DNA of 64,000 nt from Pseudomonas alloputida (GCF_021283545.2 NZ_CP128540.1:4065501-4129500), one strand, 5' to 3'. Positions 39,641 to 48,377 are shown, counted from the first letter of the stretch. Numbers and translations are program-made. Notes: generated by a model from the letters alone, not told the origin.

Positions 39641-39978
39641 GCCTGCATTATCGCTTCCCCAGCAACGGCAAGCTGGAAACCTGGCCGCTGCGCCAGGAGC
39701 ATCCCGAGCAAGCCTATGACATCCCCATCTCGATGGTCTGCAACCACGTCGAAACACGCGTTTGCTTTGCCTTGAACCACCGCGGCATTACCTGTCTGCC
39801 GGACTTCAACGTGGGTCGCGAACTGGCCGATGGCTCACTGGTCAGTGTCCTCGACGACTTCATGGAACGGCGCGGCAGCTTCTATCTGCTGTGGCCGTCC
39901 GGGCGGCAGATGCCGCCAAAGTTGCGGGTATTCATCGACTTCATGCTCGCTCGGGTATTCAACCGTACAGGTAGTTGA
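39634..39978 (+). pseudogene. C-terminal remnant of a LysR-type regulator
   Basis: From about 39634 the plus strand reads HTCLHYRFPSNGKLETWPL, then ALNHRGITCLPDF, DDFMERRGSFYLLWPS and PPKLRVFIDFMLARVF before a stop at 39978. This is the last 110-115 residues of a LysR effector domain. The DNA-binding domain and first two thirds are missing. The fragment abuts the truncated MFS gene head-to-head, showing that the pair was once divergent. Its stop overlaps the 3' end of the intact LysR gene by about 20 bases. Confidence 0.8.
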
Positions 39979-40879
39979 TGTCCTTGTAGGCCAGCGGCGG
40001 TACCTGGCCGAGCAGGAAGTCACGCAGCTTGTGCATCTGCCGCGCTTTTGGGCTGGCCTTGAGCCAGGTCATGTAGTAACCGTCGCCGGTGGCCACGGCA
40101 TGCTTGAAAGGCGTGACCAGGCGCCCGGCGGCCAGGTCGGTGCTGGCCAGTACCAGATCGACCACTGAAATGCCCAGGCCTTGCTGGGCGGCCGATATGC
40201 CCTGGTCGAGGGTATCGAACACCTGCCCCTGGTCGATGCTGATGTCCAGCGCATCCATTCGCGCCAGCCAACGCCGCCAGTCACGCCGGTCGGGTGACGG
40301 GTGCAGGAACTCGCATCGGGGCAGGTCGGACAGTTGCGGTTGCACCTGCGTCATGTAATCCGGGTGACATACCGGGATCAGCCATTCATCGAACAGCTTG
40401 AAACTCTCGATATCGGCGGGAAATCGCCCGCTGGCCAGGAGAATGGCACAGTCGTAGGGCTCGGAATAGAAATCCACGCTGTCGATATCCATCCACACAC
40501 TGGACAGCTGCACACTGCAGTTGTCCTCGACCTTCTTGAACGCATCCAGCGCCCGCAGCAGCCAGCGCACCGTGAGCGTGGACGGCGCCTTCAGGCGCAG
40601 GCCGTAGCGATCCTGACGCAGCAGTGCGCAGGCATTCTCGATGATCTTGAAACCGACCTTCAGCTCTTGCGCCAGCAGGCGGCCGTGCTCGGTCAGGCTC
40701 AGCTTCGGGCCCCGACGTTCGAACAGGTCGCAGCCGAACAGGGCTTCGAGGGTCTTGATGTGGTGGCTGACGGCGCCCTGGGTCAGGGCCAGCTCTTCAG
40801 CCGCACGGGTGAAAGAGCCATAGCGAGAGGCCACCTCGAAGGCACGTAACGCGTGCAAGGCCTGAATCCGTTCCGACAT
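39959..40879 (-). CDS. LysR-family transcriptional regulator (GcvA-like)
   Basis: A 306-residue LysR regulator. The N-terminal winged helix is HALRAFEVASRYGSFTRAAEELALTQGAVSHHIKTLEALFGCDLFERR, and the effector domain has the GcvA-like CHPDY and AQQGLGISVVD blocks. It is divergent from the YcgG-like gene, with 160 bases between starts, and is the natural regulator of that cassette. LysR proteins usually repress themselves and activate the divergent operon when a small-molecule co-inducer binds. Confidence 0.9.
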   Translation of the reverse strand: MSERIQALHALRAFEVASRYGSFTRAAEELALTQGAVSHHIKTLEALFGCDLFERRGPKLSLTEHGRLLAQELKVGFKIIENACALLRQDRYGLRLKAPSTLTVRWLLRALDAFKKVEDNCSVQLSSVWMDIDSVDFYSEPYDCAILLASGRFPADIESFKLFDEWLIPVCHPDYMTQVQPQLSDLPRCEFLHPSPDRRDWRRWLARMDALDISIDQGQVFDTLDQGISAAQQGLGISVVDLVLASTDLAAGRLVTPFKHAVATGDGYYMTWLKASPKARQMHKLRDFLLGQVPPLAYKDINYLYG

Positions 40880-41039
40880 GGCGGCGTCCCGAGCATGAGT
40901 AGGACTAATAGTAGGTCATAACTCCACGCGTTTTACAACGACAAGAGCGTCTCGGAAAATGCCGGTAAATAACAAACATAACCAAGATCCTGCCTGCATG
41001 TGACTGGAACGTTCACTTAAATCAACGCCTGGGGAAATC

Positions 41040-41828
41040 ATGTTTACGGGATATGGAAATTGCTATCGCCTGGATGCGCTGGAGCTCGCCGCTGAACATG
41101 GTCACACCATGCAACACTGGACGTTCAAAACCATAGAACACTTTCGCAGTATTCTCGCCAACCCCGAATTCCCCTGCCTGTTCGGCCGCAAGGCGGTAAA
41201 CGGCGAAACCTGCCACATTCTCTTCGCCCGCGCCGAGCAACTGGCCGATGATATCGCGCAGGGCCTGGCCAACTATGTGCGCACCGTCGCACCGATCGCA
41301 CCCAAGCAGCGCATCGGCAGCCCTTTGGTGGTGTTTCTCGAAACCGCAGCCGGCAGCAGCCTGGCCGAGCAGCAGGCCTTGGCCTGGAAGGTACTGCGCG
41401 GCGTGCATGCGCGCGACCCGCACCCTTGGCCTCAAGGCATCCCGACCGATCCCGACGATACCGGCTGGTCGTTCTGCTATGCCGGCATGCCGCTGTTCAT
41501 CAACATGAACTTCCCCGGCCACCAGCAGATGAAAAGCCGCAACCTGGGCCAGCACATCACCTTCGTCATCAACCCGCGGGAGAACTTCGACGAAGTGGCC
41601 AACGCCAACACCGAGAGTGGCAAGCGCATCCGCGAGCGCATTCGCGAGCGCGTGCACCACTACAACGACGGCGTTGTGCCCGACACCCTTGGCTTTTTCG
41701 GCGATACCGACAACTACGAGTGGAAGCAGTATCAACTGCAGGAGGCAGGCTCGCTCAACCCGTCACGCTGCCCCTTCCACGCCCATGCCGCACACCAGCC
41801 GACACCCGACATACTGATCGAGAACTGA
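41040..41828 (+). CDS. YqcI/YcgG family protein
   Basis: A 262-residue protein of the YqcI/YcgG family, seen from NPEFPCLFGRKAVNGETCHILFAR, the central DPDDTGWSFCYAGMPLFINMNFPGH and the C-terminal SLNPSRCPFH. Some relatives are heme-containing N-oxygenases acting on guanidino amino acids (for example DcsA and GntA, from memory), and conserved Cys/His residues here could bind heme. It is first in a LysR-controlled cassette with an exporter 3 bases downstream. A biosynthetic or detoxifying oxidation followed by export is the attractive reading, unproven. Confidence 0.83.
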   Translation: MFTGYGNCYRLDALELAAEHGHTMQHWTFKTIEHFRSILANPEFPCLFGRKAVNGETCHILFARAEQLADDIAQGLANYVRTVAPIAPKQRIGSPLVVFLETAAGSSLAEQQALAWKVLRGVHARDPHPWPQGIPTDPDDTGWSFCYAGMPLFINMNFPGHQQMKSRNLGQHITFVINPRENFDEVANANTESGKRIRERIRERVHHYNDGVVPDTLGFFGDTDNYEWKQYQLQEAGSLNPSRCPFHAHAAHQPTPDILIEN

Positions 41829-41830
41829 CC

Positions 41831-42457
41831 GTGAATACCGCACTCACCGCCACCTACGCCCTCACCGTGCTGCTACTGATCGCCACTCCCGGCCCGGTGG
41901 TGGCACTGATCGTCAACACTGCGGCCGCCTCCGGCTCGCGCAAGGCCATGTTCACCGCCGTCGGCACCAACTGGGCATCACTGGTGCTGATCGGCGCGGC
42001 AGCGTGGATCATCCTCACCAGTGCCGCCATCGACAAGACATGGCTCAGCACCATGAGCCTGCTGGGCTGCCTGTTCATCGGCTACATTGCCGTGGGCACG
42101 CTGAGGGACGCCCTGCAGGCACCCGCGTCAGACGCAGCGAGCGAGGCCCCCAAGGCTGGGCGCGGCGGGCTGATGCAAGGCTTCATGGTGGGCATTTCCA
42201 ACCCGAAAGACATCATTTTCTTCATCGCCTTCTTCCCGCAGTTCATTCAGATCACCGAATCGTTCGGCAAGAGCATGGTGGTGCTGTCGCTGCTGTGGGT
42301 GGCCATCGATTTCGCCGTGCTCAGCCTGTACATCTTCGCCATCGGCAAGATCGCCTCGCAGCGCAGCAACCGCATCATCAGCCTGGCGTCGGGCGTCGCC
42401 CTGCTGCTGATCGCCGCCGGCGGCCTGCTGTACAACCTCAAGGAACTGGCGGCCTGA
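41831..42457 (+). CDS. LysE-family amino-acid/metabolite exporter
   Basis: A 208-residue six-helix exporter of the LysE/RhtB family, with the N-terminal signature LLLIATPGPVVALIVNTAAASGSRKAMFTAVGTNW and the later GFMVGISNPKDIIFFIAFFPQFI. It starts with GTG two bases after the YcgG-like stop, so it is translationally coupled. It probably exports the product or substrate of the YcgG-like enzyme. The family handles basic and neutral amino acids and related small molecules. Confidence 0.9.
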   Translation: MNTALTATYALTVLLLIATPGPVVALIVNTAAASGSRKAMFTAVGTNWASLVLIGAAAWIILTSAAIDKTWLSTMSLLGCLFIGYIAVGTLRDALQAPASDAASEAPKAGRGGLMQGFMVGISNPKDIIFFIAFFPQFIQITESFGKSMVVLSLLWVAIDFAVLSLYIFAIGKIASQRSNRIISLASGVALLLIAAGGLLYNLKELAA

Positions 42458-42496
42458 ATCTGCTGCAAAGTACCCGGCTTAAGCGAAGGAGAGACC

Positions 42497-43579
42497 ATGA
42501 CCACGACTGACACGCGCCCGTCTCCTTCGCCGCTGCAGCAGGACTACCAGCGCTTTCTCCTGCTGGGCAGTCGCCGTGCCCCCTATACCCTGCATGTGCA
42601 CGAAACCGGCTACCGCTCCGGCACCATCAACACCGATGCCCTTGGCCTGCGCTACAGCCATTGCGCCGGCAAGCGCTTTTCGGCGGCCGAGCACGGGGGT
42701 GCGTCGCGCATCAACCTGCTGGTCGGCGGCTCCACAGCCCTGGGCATCGGCGCCAGCTCCGACGAACACACAGTGGCCTCGCACCTGTCGATGCTCACGG
42801 GCGAAGTCTGGCTGAGCCTGGCCGGCTGCGGGCTGAACGCCACCCAGGAATTGATGATGTTCCTGACCCACCAGCACCGCCTTGGCCAACTCGGCCATGT
42901 GGTGGTGCTCAGTGGCCTCAACAGCCTGGCCCACGAAGCCCTGTGTGAAGTCCTCGCAGGTACCAACGACCCGCAGCACGCCAAGGCCTACCAGGCCTTT
43001 CTCAACAGTTTTAGCGAAGGCATGCAGCCCTGCGCACCACCTCGTCGGCAGTCGCTGTGGCGGCGCATCGGACAAGCGCTGACCCCTCCTGTGGCCGCGC
43101 CCCCGGTCAGCTGGCCACTGTCGCCCCCGGAAAAACGGCTGGCCCGTGCCGCCGACAACATTGGCCGCACCTTGCGCCAATGGGATCGCCTGCTGGCAGA
43201 CAGCCACGCCACGCTCACCTTCATCCTGCAACCCTTGCTGCCCTGGTGCCGGGATACCCTGCCCGCCGGAGAGCAAGCCATGCTGACCGCGCTGCAGCAA
43301 CAACCGGCGAACTTCGACCGGCTGCTGGAGGGCGCATTCGACAGACAGTTGCATTCGGCATTTTTCCGCCGCATCAAAAGCCAGGCCGACCCGGTGCCCT
43401 GCTACGACATGAACTGCATGCTCGACAGCTCGCCCGTGTTCGGCGCCGACCTGTTCATCGACCGCCTGCACCTGAACGATCTGGGCAACAATGCCTTGGC
43501 CAAGGTGATCACCGCCAAGCTTGGGCTGGCCCAGGAAAAACATGCCCAGCGCAAGGTCACGCCGATCAAGCTCGTCTGA
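42497..43579 (+). CDS. SGNH/GDSL-hydrolase-like protein
   Basis: A 360-residue protein without signal peptide. LLVGGSTALGIGAS resembles the nucleophile block of SGNH hydrolases, VVVLSGLNSLAH the third block, and DRLHLNDLGNNALAKVI the DxxH block near the C-terminus, so a Ser-Asp-His triad is plausible. The N-terminal HVHETGYRSGTINTDALGLRYS is found in some lipase/esterase-like proteins encoded with secondary-metabolite genes. ATG follows GAAGGAGAGACC. It is third in the LysR-linked cassette. The substrate is unknown. Confidence 0.7.
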   Translation: MTTTDTRPSPSPLQQDYQRFLLLGSRRAPYTLHVHETGYRSGTINTDALGLRYSHCAGKRFSAAEHGGASRINLLVGGSTALGIGASSDEHTVASHLSMLTGEVWLSLAGCGLNATQELMMFLTHQHRLGQLGHVVVLSGLNSLAHEALCEVLAGTNDPQHAKAYQAFLNSFSEGMQPCAPPRRQSLWRRIGQALTPPVAAPPVSWPLSPPEKRLARAADNIGRTLRQWDRLLADSHATLTFILQPLLPWCRDTLPAGEQAMLTALQQQPANFDRLLEGAFDRQLHSAFFRRIKSQADPVPCYDMNCMLDSSPVFGADLFIDRLHLNDLGNNALAKVITAKLGLAQEKHAQRKVTPIKLV

Positions 43580-43717
43580 CAGTTGTCGGGTGGTCTTTCG
43601 GCCACCCCCCTTGGGTGGCTAGAATACGTCGTCGTTACGATTTGCCCGAGGCGCACGTTTGACCGCCATGAACACCGAAGCCGTCCATCCGTACTTGGCC
43701 ACCCATGGGGTTTGCCT

Positions 43718-44413
43718 GTGAGCCTTGTGCGACGCCTGCCCCCGCTATTGGCTGCGCTGATGCCGCTGGCCGCGCAAGCGCTGGAGGTACGCATCGACCC
43801 TCATGCCGACCTGCTCTACCGTCAGGCCTTGCCGCTACTGGAGCAGGCCGACAACCAGGACGACGCTGCCAGCACGCTGCACACCGCAGTGGGCGGCGAC
43901 CCTGAGCTTAGCCGCCAGGGCCAGGCCATGGCTCACACCTTGCCGACAGCGGTTGCCCTGCTGAAAAAATCGGTAGCGCTTGGCCACCCGGTCGCACAGT
44001 ACCGCCTGGCGCTGTACTACATGACGTACCTGCCCGCCGCGCAAATCCCGGACGCCGCCTGCCCGTTGCTCGAAGCCAGCCTCCAGCAGGGTTTTGCCGC
44101 ACCGGCGCCCGCCATCGCCACCTGGTGCCGGCCCTACAACGTCAGCAGCGAGTACCGTACAGCGCTGGAGGCCATCCCCAGCATGGCCACCGTGTACGCC
44201 CCCTACTACCCGCAACCGGCCACGCGCCTGGCCTGCAACCGCAGCCGGCCACAAGGCCTGGAAATGCTGTGGGGGCGTCAGCGCGACTACCAGGCCGAGG
44301 TGTACCGCCTGCTTGGCGACCTCGACCCACAGCAGCGCACGAGCCTGCTGCAGAAAGCCGTAGACATCAATGGCTGCGCAACGGCGCAACAGCTGCTGAC
44401 CAGCCGCCCATAA
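43718..44413 (+). CDS. exported Sel1/TPR-like protein of unknown function
   Basis: A protein of about 231 residues with signal peptide SLVRRLPPLLAALMPLAAQA. It then shows helical pairs of Sel1/TPR type (LPTAVALLKKSVALGHPVAQYRLALYYM). Four mature Cys (DAACP, TWCRP, LACNR, NGCAT) suggest disulfides in the periplasm. I chose GTG 43718 because it begins the signal peptide. A 17-codon frame (ATG 43670) ends at a TGA overlapping this GTG, so coupling is possible. A hairpin terminator follows the gene. Confidence 0.7.
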   Translation: MSLVRRLPPLLAALMPLAAQALEVRIDPHADLLYRQALPLLEQADNQDDAASTLHTAVGGDPELSRQGQAMAHTLPTAVALLKKSVALGHPVAQYRLALYYMTYLPAAQIPDAACPLLEASLQQGFAAPAPAIATWCRPYNVSSEYRTALEAIPSMATVYAPYYPQPATRLACNRSRPQGLEMLWGRQRDYQAEVYRLLGDLDPQQRTSLLQKAVDINGCATAQQLLTSRP

Positions 44414-44427
44414 CCCAGGGTCATTCG

Positions 44428-44446
44428 GGGCCGCCTTGCGGCCCTG
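44428..44446 (+). terminator. terminator after the Sel1-like gene
   Basis: Seven-base stem GGGCCGC/GCGGCCC with a CTT loop followed by TGTTGT, 15 bases beyond the stop. Confidence 0.65.
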
Positions 44447-44560
44447 TTGTCAGTTGGCCACTGAGGTTGAGACGAACACGCCTCGACCAGCAAGATCGTT
44501 CAAGCCATCCCCTGCCCCGTCTGTCATGCTGGCCTGCCTCGTAGCCGTCATGCAGCCATC

Positions 44561-45253
44561 ATGCCCCACATCGCCCGCCAAGCCTTTCTTCACGGCGCCA
44601 TTGCCATTCTCCCGTTGTCCCTGGCCGTTGCCCCTTGGGGCCTGCTGGCCGGATCCATGGCCATCGAGGCCAACCTCAGCGCCTGGCAGGGGCAAGGGCT
44701 GTCGGCCATCGTCTTCGCCGGCGCCGCACAGCTGGTGGCCATTGGCATGCTCAAGGGGGGTGCCAACCTGGCATCGATCCTGCTCACCACCCTGCTGCTG
44801 ACCTCGCAGCACCTGCTGTATGGCCTGTCGATGCGCCCGGTATTGTCCAGCCAGCCGCTGCGCTGGCGCCTGGGCCTGGGCTTTCTGCTGACCGACGAAT
44901 TCTTCGCCCTGACCAGCCAGTACGACCGGCAGCAATTCAACCGCTGGTATGCCTTGGGGGTGGGCCTGACCTTCTACATCGCCTGGAACCTGTTCACCCT
45001 GGCCGGCATACTGCTGGGCCAGAACATTCCACACCTGGACCAGTTCGGTCTGGATTTCTCCATTGTCGCCACTTTTGTCGCCCTGATCGCGCCCCTGGTG
45101 CGCAACCTGGCCACCGTGGTGTGCGTAGCCGTGTCGCTGTTCTGTTCGGTGCTGTTCAGCTACTGGCACTGGGAAACCGCCCTGGTGGTCGCAGGCCTGC
45201 TGGGCATGAGCGCCGGGTTCATCTGCCAGAAATTCGCCGGAGCCCGCGCATGA
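44561..45253 (+). CDS. azlC: branched-chain amino-acid exporter large subunit, AzlC family
   Basis: A 230-residue membrane protein matching AzlC: FLHGAIAILPLSLAVAPWGLLAGS, FAGAAQLVAIGMLKGGA and LLTSQHLLYGLSMRP. With AzlD it exports branched-chain amino acids and analogues. It overlaps azlD by four bases, and an AraC regulator overlaps azlD in turn, giving a three-gene unit that controls its own export function. Confidence 0.92.
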   Translation: MPHIARQAFLHGAIAILPLSLAVAPWGLLAGSMAIEANLSAWQGQGLSAIVFAGAAQLVAIGMLKGGANLASILLTTLLLTSQHLLYGLSMRPVLSSQPLRWRLGLGFLLTDEFFALTSQYDRQQFNRWYALGVGLTFYIAWNLFTLAGILLGQNIPHLDQFGLDFSIVATFVALIAPLVRNLATVVCVAVSLFCSVLFSYWHWETALVVAGLLGMSAGFICQKFAGARA

Positions 45254-45564
45254 CCTGGATCCTGATTTTCGCCATGGGCGCCATCGTGTTTCTCAACCGC
45301 TACGCATTCCTGGAGCCGCGCCTGCCCTTGCGCCTGAGCTCGAATGCCCGGCAGTTTCTCGGCTTTGCCGTGCCGGGCATGCTCACCGCCATCTGCGGCC
45401 CGATCATCTTCATGCCTGACCACCAGCTCAACCTGAGCCTGCTCAACCCCTACCTGCTGGGCTCCCTTGTAGCCATCGCCCTGGTGCTGTTGACCCGCAG
45501 CGTATTGCTGAGCATGCTGGTGAGCATGTTGATCTTCTTCCTTCTGCGCAGCTGGCTGGCATGA
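45250..45564 (+). CDS. azlD: AzlD-family exporter small subunit
   Basis: A 104-residue protein with three to four helices and the AzlD pattern (RYAFLEPRLPLRLSSNARQFLGFAVPGMLTAICGPIIF). It starts at ATGA shared with the azlC stop. It is the small subunit of the AzlCD exporter. Confidence 0.9.
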   Translation: MTWILIFAMGAIVFLNRYAFLEPRLPLRLSSNARQFLGFAVPGMLTAICGPIIFMPDHQLNLSLLNPYLLGSLVAIALVLLTRSVLLSMLVSMLIFFLLRSWLA

Positions 45565-46406
45565 GCCCGCCCTTGCGCGAGCAGACACACCTCTGGCAGG
45601 CGCCAGCCCTTGGCGACGTCGAGATGCTGCACGCTCGCTACTATCAGCAGCGCTTCGCCCCGCATGTGCACGAAGGCTATGTATTCACCGTGATCGAGTC
45701 GGGCGCCCAGCGCTTCTGGCACCGCGGCAGCGAGCACCTGGCACCGGTCGGCAGCATGGTGCTGATCAACCCCGACGAACTGCATACCGGCGCTACGGCC
45801 CATGAAGCCGGCTGGCGTTATCGCGGCTTCTATCCCGAGCACGAGCGGGTGACCGGTGTGCTTGACGAACTGGAACTGGGCCGCCACGGCATGCCCAGCT
45901 TCAAGGACAGCGTGATCCATGACCCGGCCCTGGCCCTCGCGTTCAGCCAGCTGCATCAGTTGTCCGAAGCCAGCGCCAGCGCCTTGCAGCAGCAGACGGC
46001 CTGGCGCCAGGCGGTGCTGGCCCTGGTGCAGCGGCACGGGCAGTGCGCCGAGCCTTCGGCCCCTGGCCACGAACCCCTGGCCGTAGCCCGCGCCCGCGAA
46101 CTGCTGGAAAGCCAACTGGCCGACCCGCCCTCACTGGAAGCGCTGGCGGCAGCAGTCAACCTGTCGCCGTTCCACTTCGCCCGGGTGTTCCGCCAGGCCA
46201 CCGGACTGCCACCCCATGCCTGGCTGAAGCAACGCCGCCTGGCCCGCGCCCGCGAAATGCTGAAGCACGGCCTGGCCGCTTCGCAAGTGGCGTTCGACCT
46301 CGGCTTTGCCGACCAGAGCCATTTGAGCCGGCAGTTCAAGCAGGCCTATGGGGTGACCCCGGGGGCGTATCGGCAAGCCTGCGTTCATTCTGCTCTACGC
46401 GCGTGA
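45561..46406 (+). CDS. AraC-family transcriptional regulator
   Basis: A 281-residue regulator with an N-terminal cupin-type sensing domain (RYYQQRFAPHVHEGYVFTVIESGAQRFWHRG) and a C-terminal double helix-turn-helix (LEALAAAVNLSPFHFARVFRQATGLPPHAWL ... ASQVAFDLGFADQSHLSRQFKQAYGVTPGAYR). It shares ATGA with azlD and is likely to regulate azlCD in response to an amino acid. Confidence 0.92.
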   Translation: MSPPLREQTHLWQAPALGDVEMLHARYYQQRFAPHVHEGYVFTVIESGAQRFWHRGSEHLAPVGSMVLINPDELHTGATAHEAGWRYRGFYPEHERVTGVLDELELGRHGMPSFKDSVIHDPALALAFSQLHQLSEASASALQQQTAWRQAVLALVQRHGQCAEPSAPGHEPLAVARARELLESQLADPPSLEALAAAVNLSPFHFARVFRQATGLPPHAWLKQRRLARAREMLKHGLAASQVAFDLGFADQSHLSRQFKQAYGVTPGAYRQACVHSALRA

Positions 46407-46407
46407 A

Positions 46408-46423
46408 AGGGCGGCAGCGCCCT
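46408..46423. terminator. weak hairpin between AraC and MFS genes
   Basis: Six-base stem AGGGCG/CGCCCT with a four-base loop in the 48-base gap of two convergent genes. No T-run follows, so its strength is uncertain. Confidence 0.4.
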
Positions 46424-46454
46424 CTCGAACTTGCATCTATACGCCAGGCCCAAG

Positions 46455-47672
46455 CTATGTACGGCTGTCGACATCTGGGCCACGTCCTTTCATGTTCCAG
46501 CGCACTGGCGCGATGAGTAACATGAGCGTCATCCAGATAAAGGTTGCCGGCCCCGCAAGCACGAAGACCAAACTGGCAATCAACCCTGATACGGCATCAC
46601 TCATCACGGCGGTGAAGTAATAGAGGGAAAAATTCCTGCCCACTTCATGCTCCCTCGACAAGCACTGGATGTTGGTCACGATTGCGATATCGACAAATGC
46701 ACCAATGAAACCAACCAGGAACAGAATCAACAGGAACAGCCAGTTATTGAATTGCAGCGCCACTGCTGCAGCAAAAAACAGCCCGCCATAGAGCATCCAG
46801 TAACGCAGCACCAATCCTGCGGTTGTGCGCGGATTGAAGCGCGTGTAGAGCATGCCCCCCACCACCGTGCCTGCCGCAAGCAGTGAAAACACGTATCCAA
46901 CCGCCGCTTCAGAGGCGAAGTGCTCCAGCACCGATGCTGGAAGGATAAAGCGAATCACCGACGTGGCGAACATCGCACAGAGTGTGGTGCAGCCAATGAC
47001 AGCGAACAACGGCGCATTGCCGGCCCTCAACTGACTCACACTGCCCGCCGCATCCCTGATTATGGCGCACCCATCGAATGCCTGTTGGACACTACACCTG
47101 GCAGGCGTCAAGGTAGCGATACAAATGGCCGACACGATAAGGCACATTGCAAAAAACAAGAAAGTGGCTTCTCGAGACAGCAGTAACACACAGGCCGAAA
47201 AGACCAGCGGCCCGAGGATCGAGGCGGCGTCCTCGATTACCTGGATACCGCTGTTCACCGTGGCTAACTCATCCTTTTCGACAAGGTCCGGAAAGTACGC
47301 GCGAAACGTGGGCACATAAAGGCATTCGAGCGCTGTCATGACCATTGCGAGGCCCACCAACGCAAGTAATACTGGCGTGAACACGCTGAACAAGGCAAAG
47401 AAGGAAAGTGCCAGCAGGCCTTTTGTCACCTCGATTGCTAATAGTGTGTGTTTCTTGTTGGCGTTATCTGCCAGCCAGCCACCCAATGGCGAAAACACCA
47501 CACTTGGCAAGTAACGAAAAAAGTAGGCGATGCCGATCAAAAGCATATCCGCATCTGTGATGGACACGATCGCCACGGCAAATGCAGCCTCGAAGGCAAA
47601 TTCACCACATTTGGAAAAGCTGTAGCCCAGCGACAGCGAACGCGTTCCGGGGTTAATGCGCAATGTCAGCAT
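46455..47672 (-). CDS. MFS transporter (MFS_3/EntS-like), compositionally foreign
   Basis: A protein of about 405 residues of the MFS_3 type. Features are GYSFSKCGEFAFEAAFAVAIVS, the loop FSPLGGWLADNANKKHTLLAIE, and the mid-protein DLVEKDELATVNSGIQVIEDAASILGPLVF, which is shared with EntS and macrolide/peptide exporters. Codons are visibly richer in A and T than those of neighbours. ATG 47672 is the likely start because it overlaps the TAA of a 17-codon leader ORF (TAATG). An upstream in-frame ATG at 47759 has no ribosome binding site. No biosynthetic genes adjoin it, so the cargo is unknown. Confidence 0.8.
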   Translation of the reverse strand: MLTLRINPGTRSLSLGYSFSKCGEFAFEAAFAVAIVSITDADMLLIGIAYFFRYLPSVVFSPLGGWLADNANKKHTLLAIEVTKGLLALSFFALFSVFTPVLLALVGLAMVMTALECLYVPTFRAYFPDLVEKDELATVNSGIQVIEDAASILGPLVFSACVLLLSREATFLFFAMCLIVSAICIATLTPARCSVQQAFDGCAIIRDAAGSVSQLRAGNAPLFAVIGCTTLCAMFATSVIRFILPASVLEHFASEAAVGYVFSLLAAGTVVGGMLYTRFNPRTTAGLVLRYWMLYGGLFFAAAVALQFNNWLFLLILFLVGFIGAFVDIAIVTNIQCLSREHEVGRNFSLYYFTAVMSDAVSGLIASLVFVLAGPATFIWMTLMLLIAPVRWNMKGRGPDVDSRT

Positions 47673-47725
47673 TAGCGGGTACTTCCTGGCGACATCGCTC
47701 CTGAACACTTGGATTGCAGATTCAT
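47672..47725 (-). CDS. 17-residue leader or peptide ORF coupled to the MFS gene
   Basis: ATG 47725 sits behind a strong AAAGGAG ribosome binding site (seven-base spacing) and reads MNLQSKCSGAMSPGSTR before TAA. The TAA overlaps the MFS ATG as TAATG, the best translational start context available to the MFS gene. It may be a regulatory leader or the exported peptide itself. The peptide is too short to identify. Confidence 0.5.
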   Translation of the reverse strand: MNLQSKCSGAMSPGSTR

Positions 47726-47759
47726 ATGGGCACTCCTTTGAGCCGATTGAGATTGCCAA

Positions 47760-48128
47760 ATATTGGCCAACTCAATCTAAGACTCGGCCAGGATTGAGCT
47801 CAACATGAAAGTTGTAACAACGCCGATGCTTTCTGCAAGCGAAAATCAGAAACCCGGAATTTTCCTACAACAACCATTCTTTGAATGCAGACCCGACGGC
47901 ATTTTCCCGACTGTGCAGTTGAGCACTTCAACAGGTCACGTTCAGAAATCGAGCCCTGAATCCCTTGCACGGCACGAGCATCAACTTTAAACACGCTGTT
48001 TATAAGTAACGAGTTGTTACTGGGCCGCAAGAGCAGCCACTGGCAGCTGCCGCAGCGCACCTTGCAAAGGCCGCAAGAGCCTGGCCAACCCTCTGCTACA
48101 CTGACAAGGCTGAATGGAGGATCCTGCC
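47760..48128. other. A/T-richer intergenic region with a palindrome
   Basis: 369 bases without a convincing gene between the divergent MFS and the 75-residue hypothetical. Base composition is less GC-rich than the surroundings, matching the MFS gene. It contains the inverted repeat AGTAAC-N5-GTTACT (48005-48021), which may be an operator, and probably the promoters of both flanking genes. Confidence 0.6.
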
Positions 48129-48356
48129 ATGTCCGAAAGAGAGCTCACCACCCTTCTGTCGTTGATGAACCAGCGCCAGGCCTGTCTGAGCAGTGCCTGC
48201 AAGGAGATTGCCGACTGGATCGACCGGCAGGGCGATGTGCCCGCCGCCGGCAAGATCCGCGCTAGCCTGAAGGCACTGGAGGCCGATGAGGCCCAGGTTC
48301 GCAAGACCCTGACGTCGCTGACCCTCGACAGACCGCTGCCGCGCTTTCGTAGCTGA
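48129..48356 (+). CDS. small hypothetical protein
   Basis: A 75-residue soluble, helical protein (ELTTLLSLMNQRQACLSSA...), with two Cys near residues 19 and 24. ATG 48129 lies seven bases beyond GGAGGAT. No family is recognised. It ends before a strong bidirectional terminator. Confidence 0.6.
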   Translation: MSERELTTLLSLMNQRQACLSSACKEIADWIDRQGDVPAAGKIRASLKALEADEAQVRKTLTSLTLDRPLPRFRS

Positions 48357-48377
48357 AAGGCGCAGTTGAAAAGAAAA

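Noticed and set aside
43670..43721. 17-codon frame ending at the GTG of the Sel1-like gene
   Set aside because: No ribosome binding site precedes its ATG, unlike the leader before the MFS gene. It is mentioned only as possible coupling.
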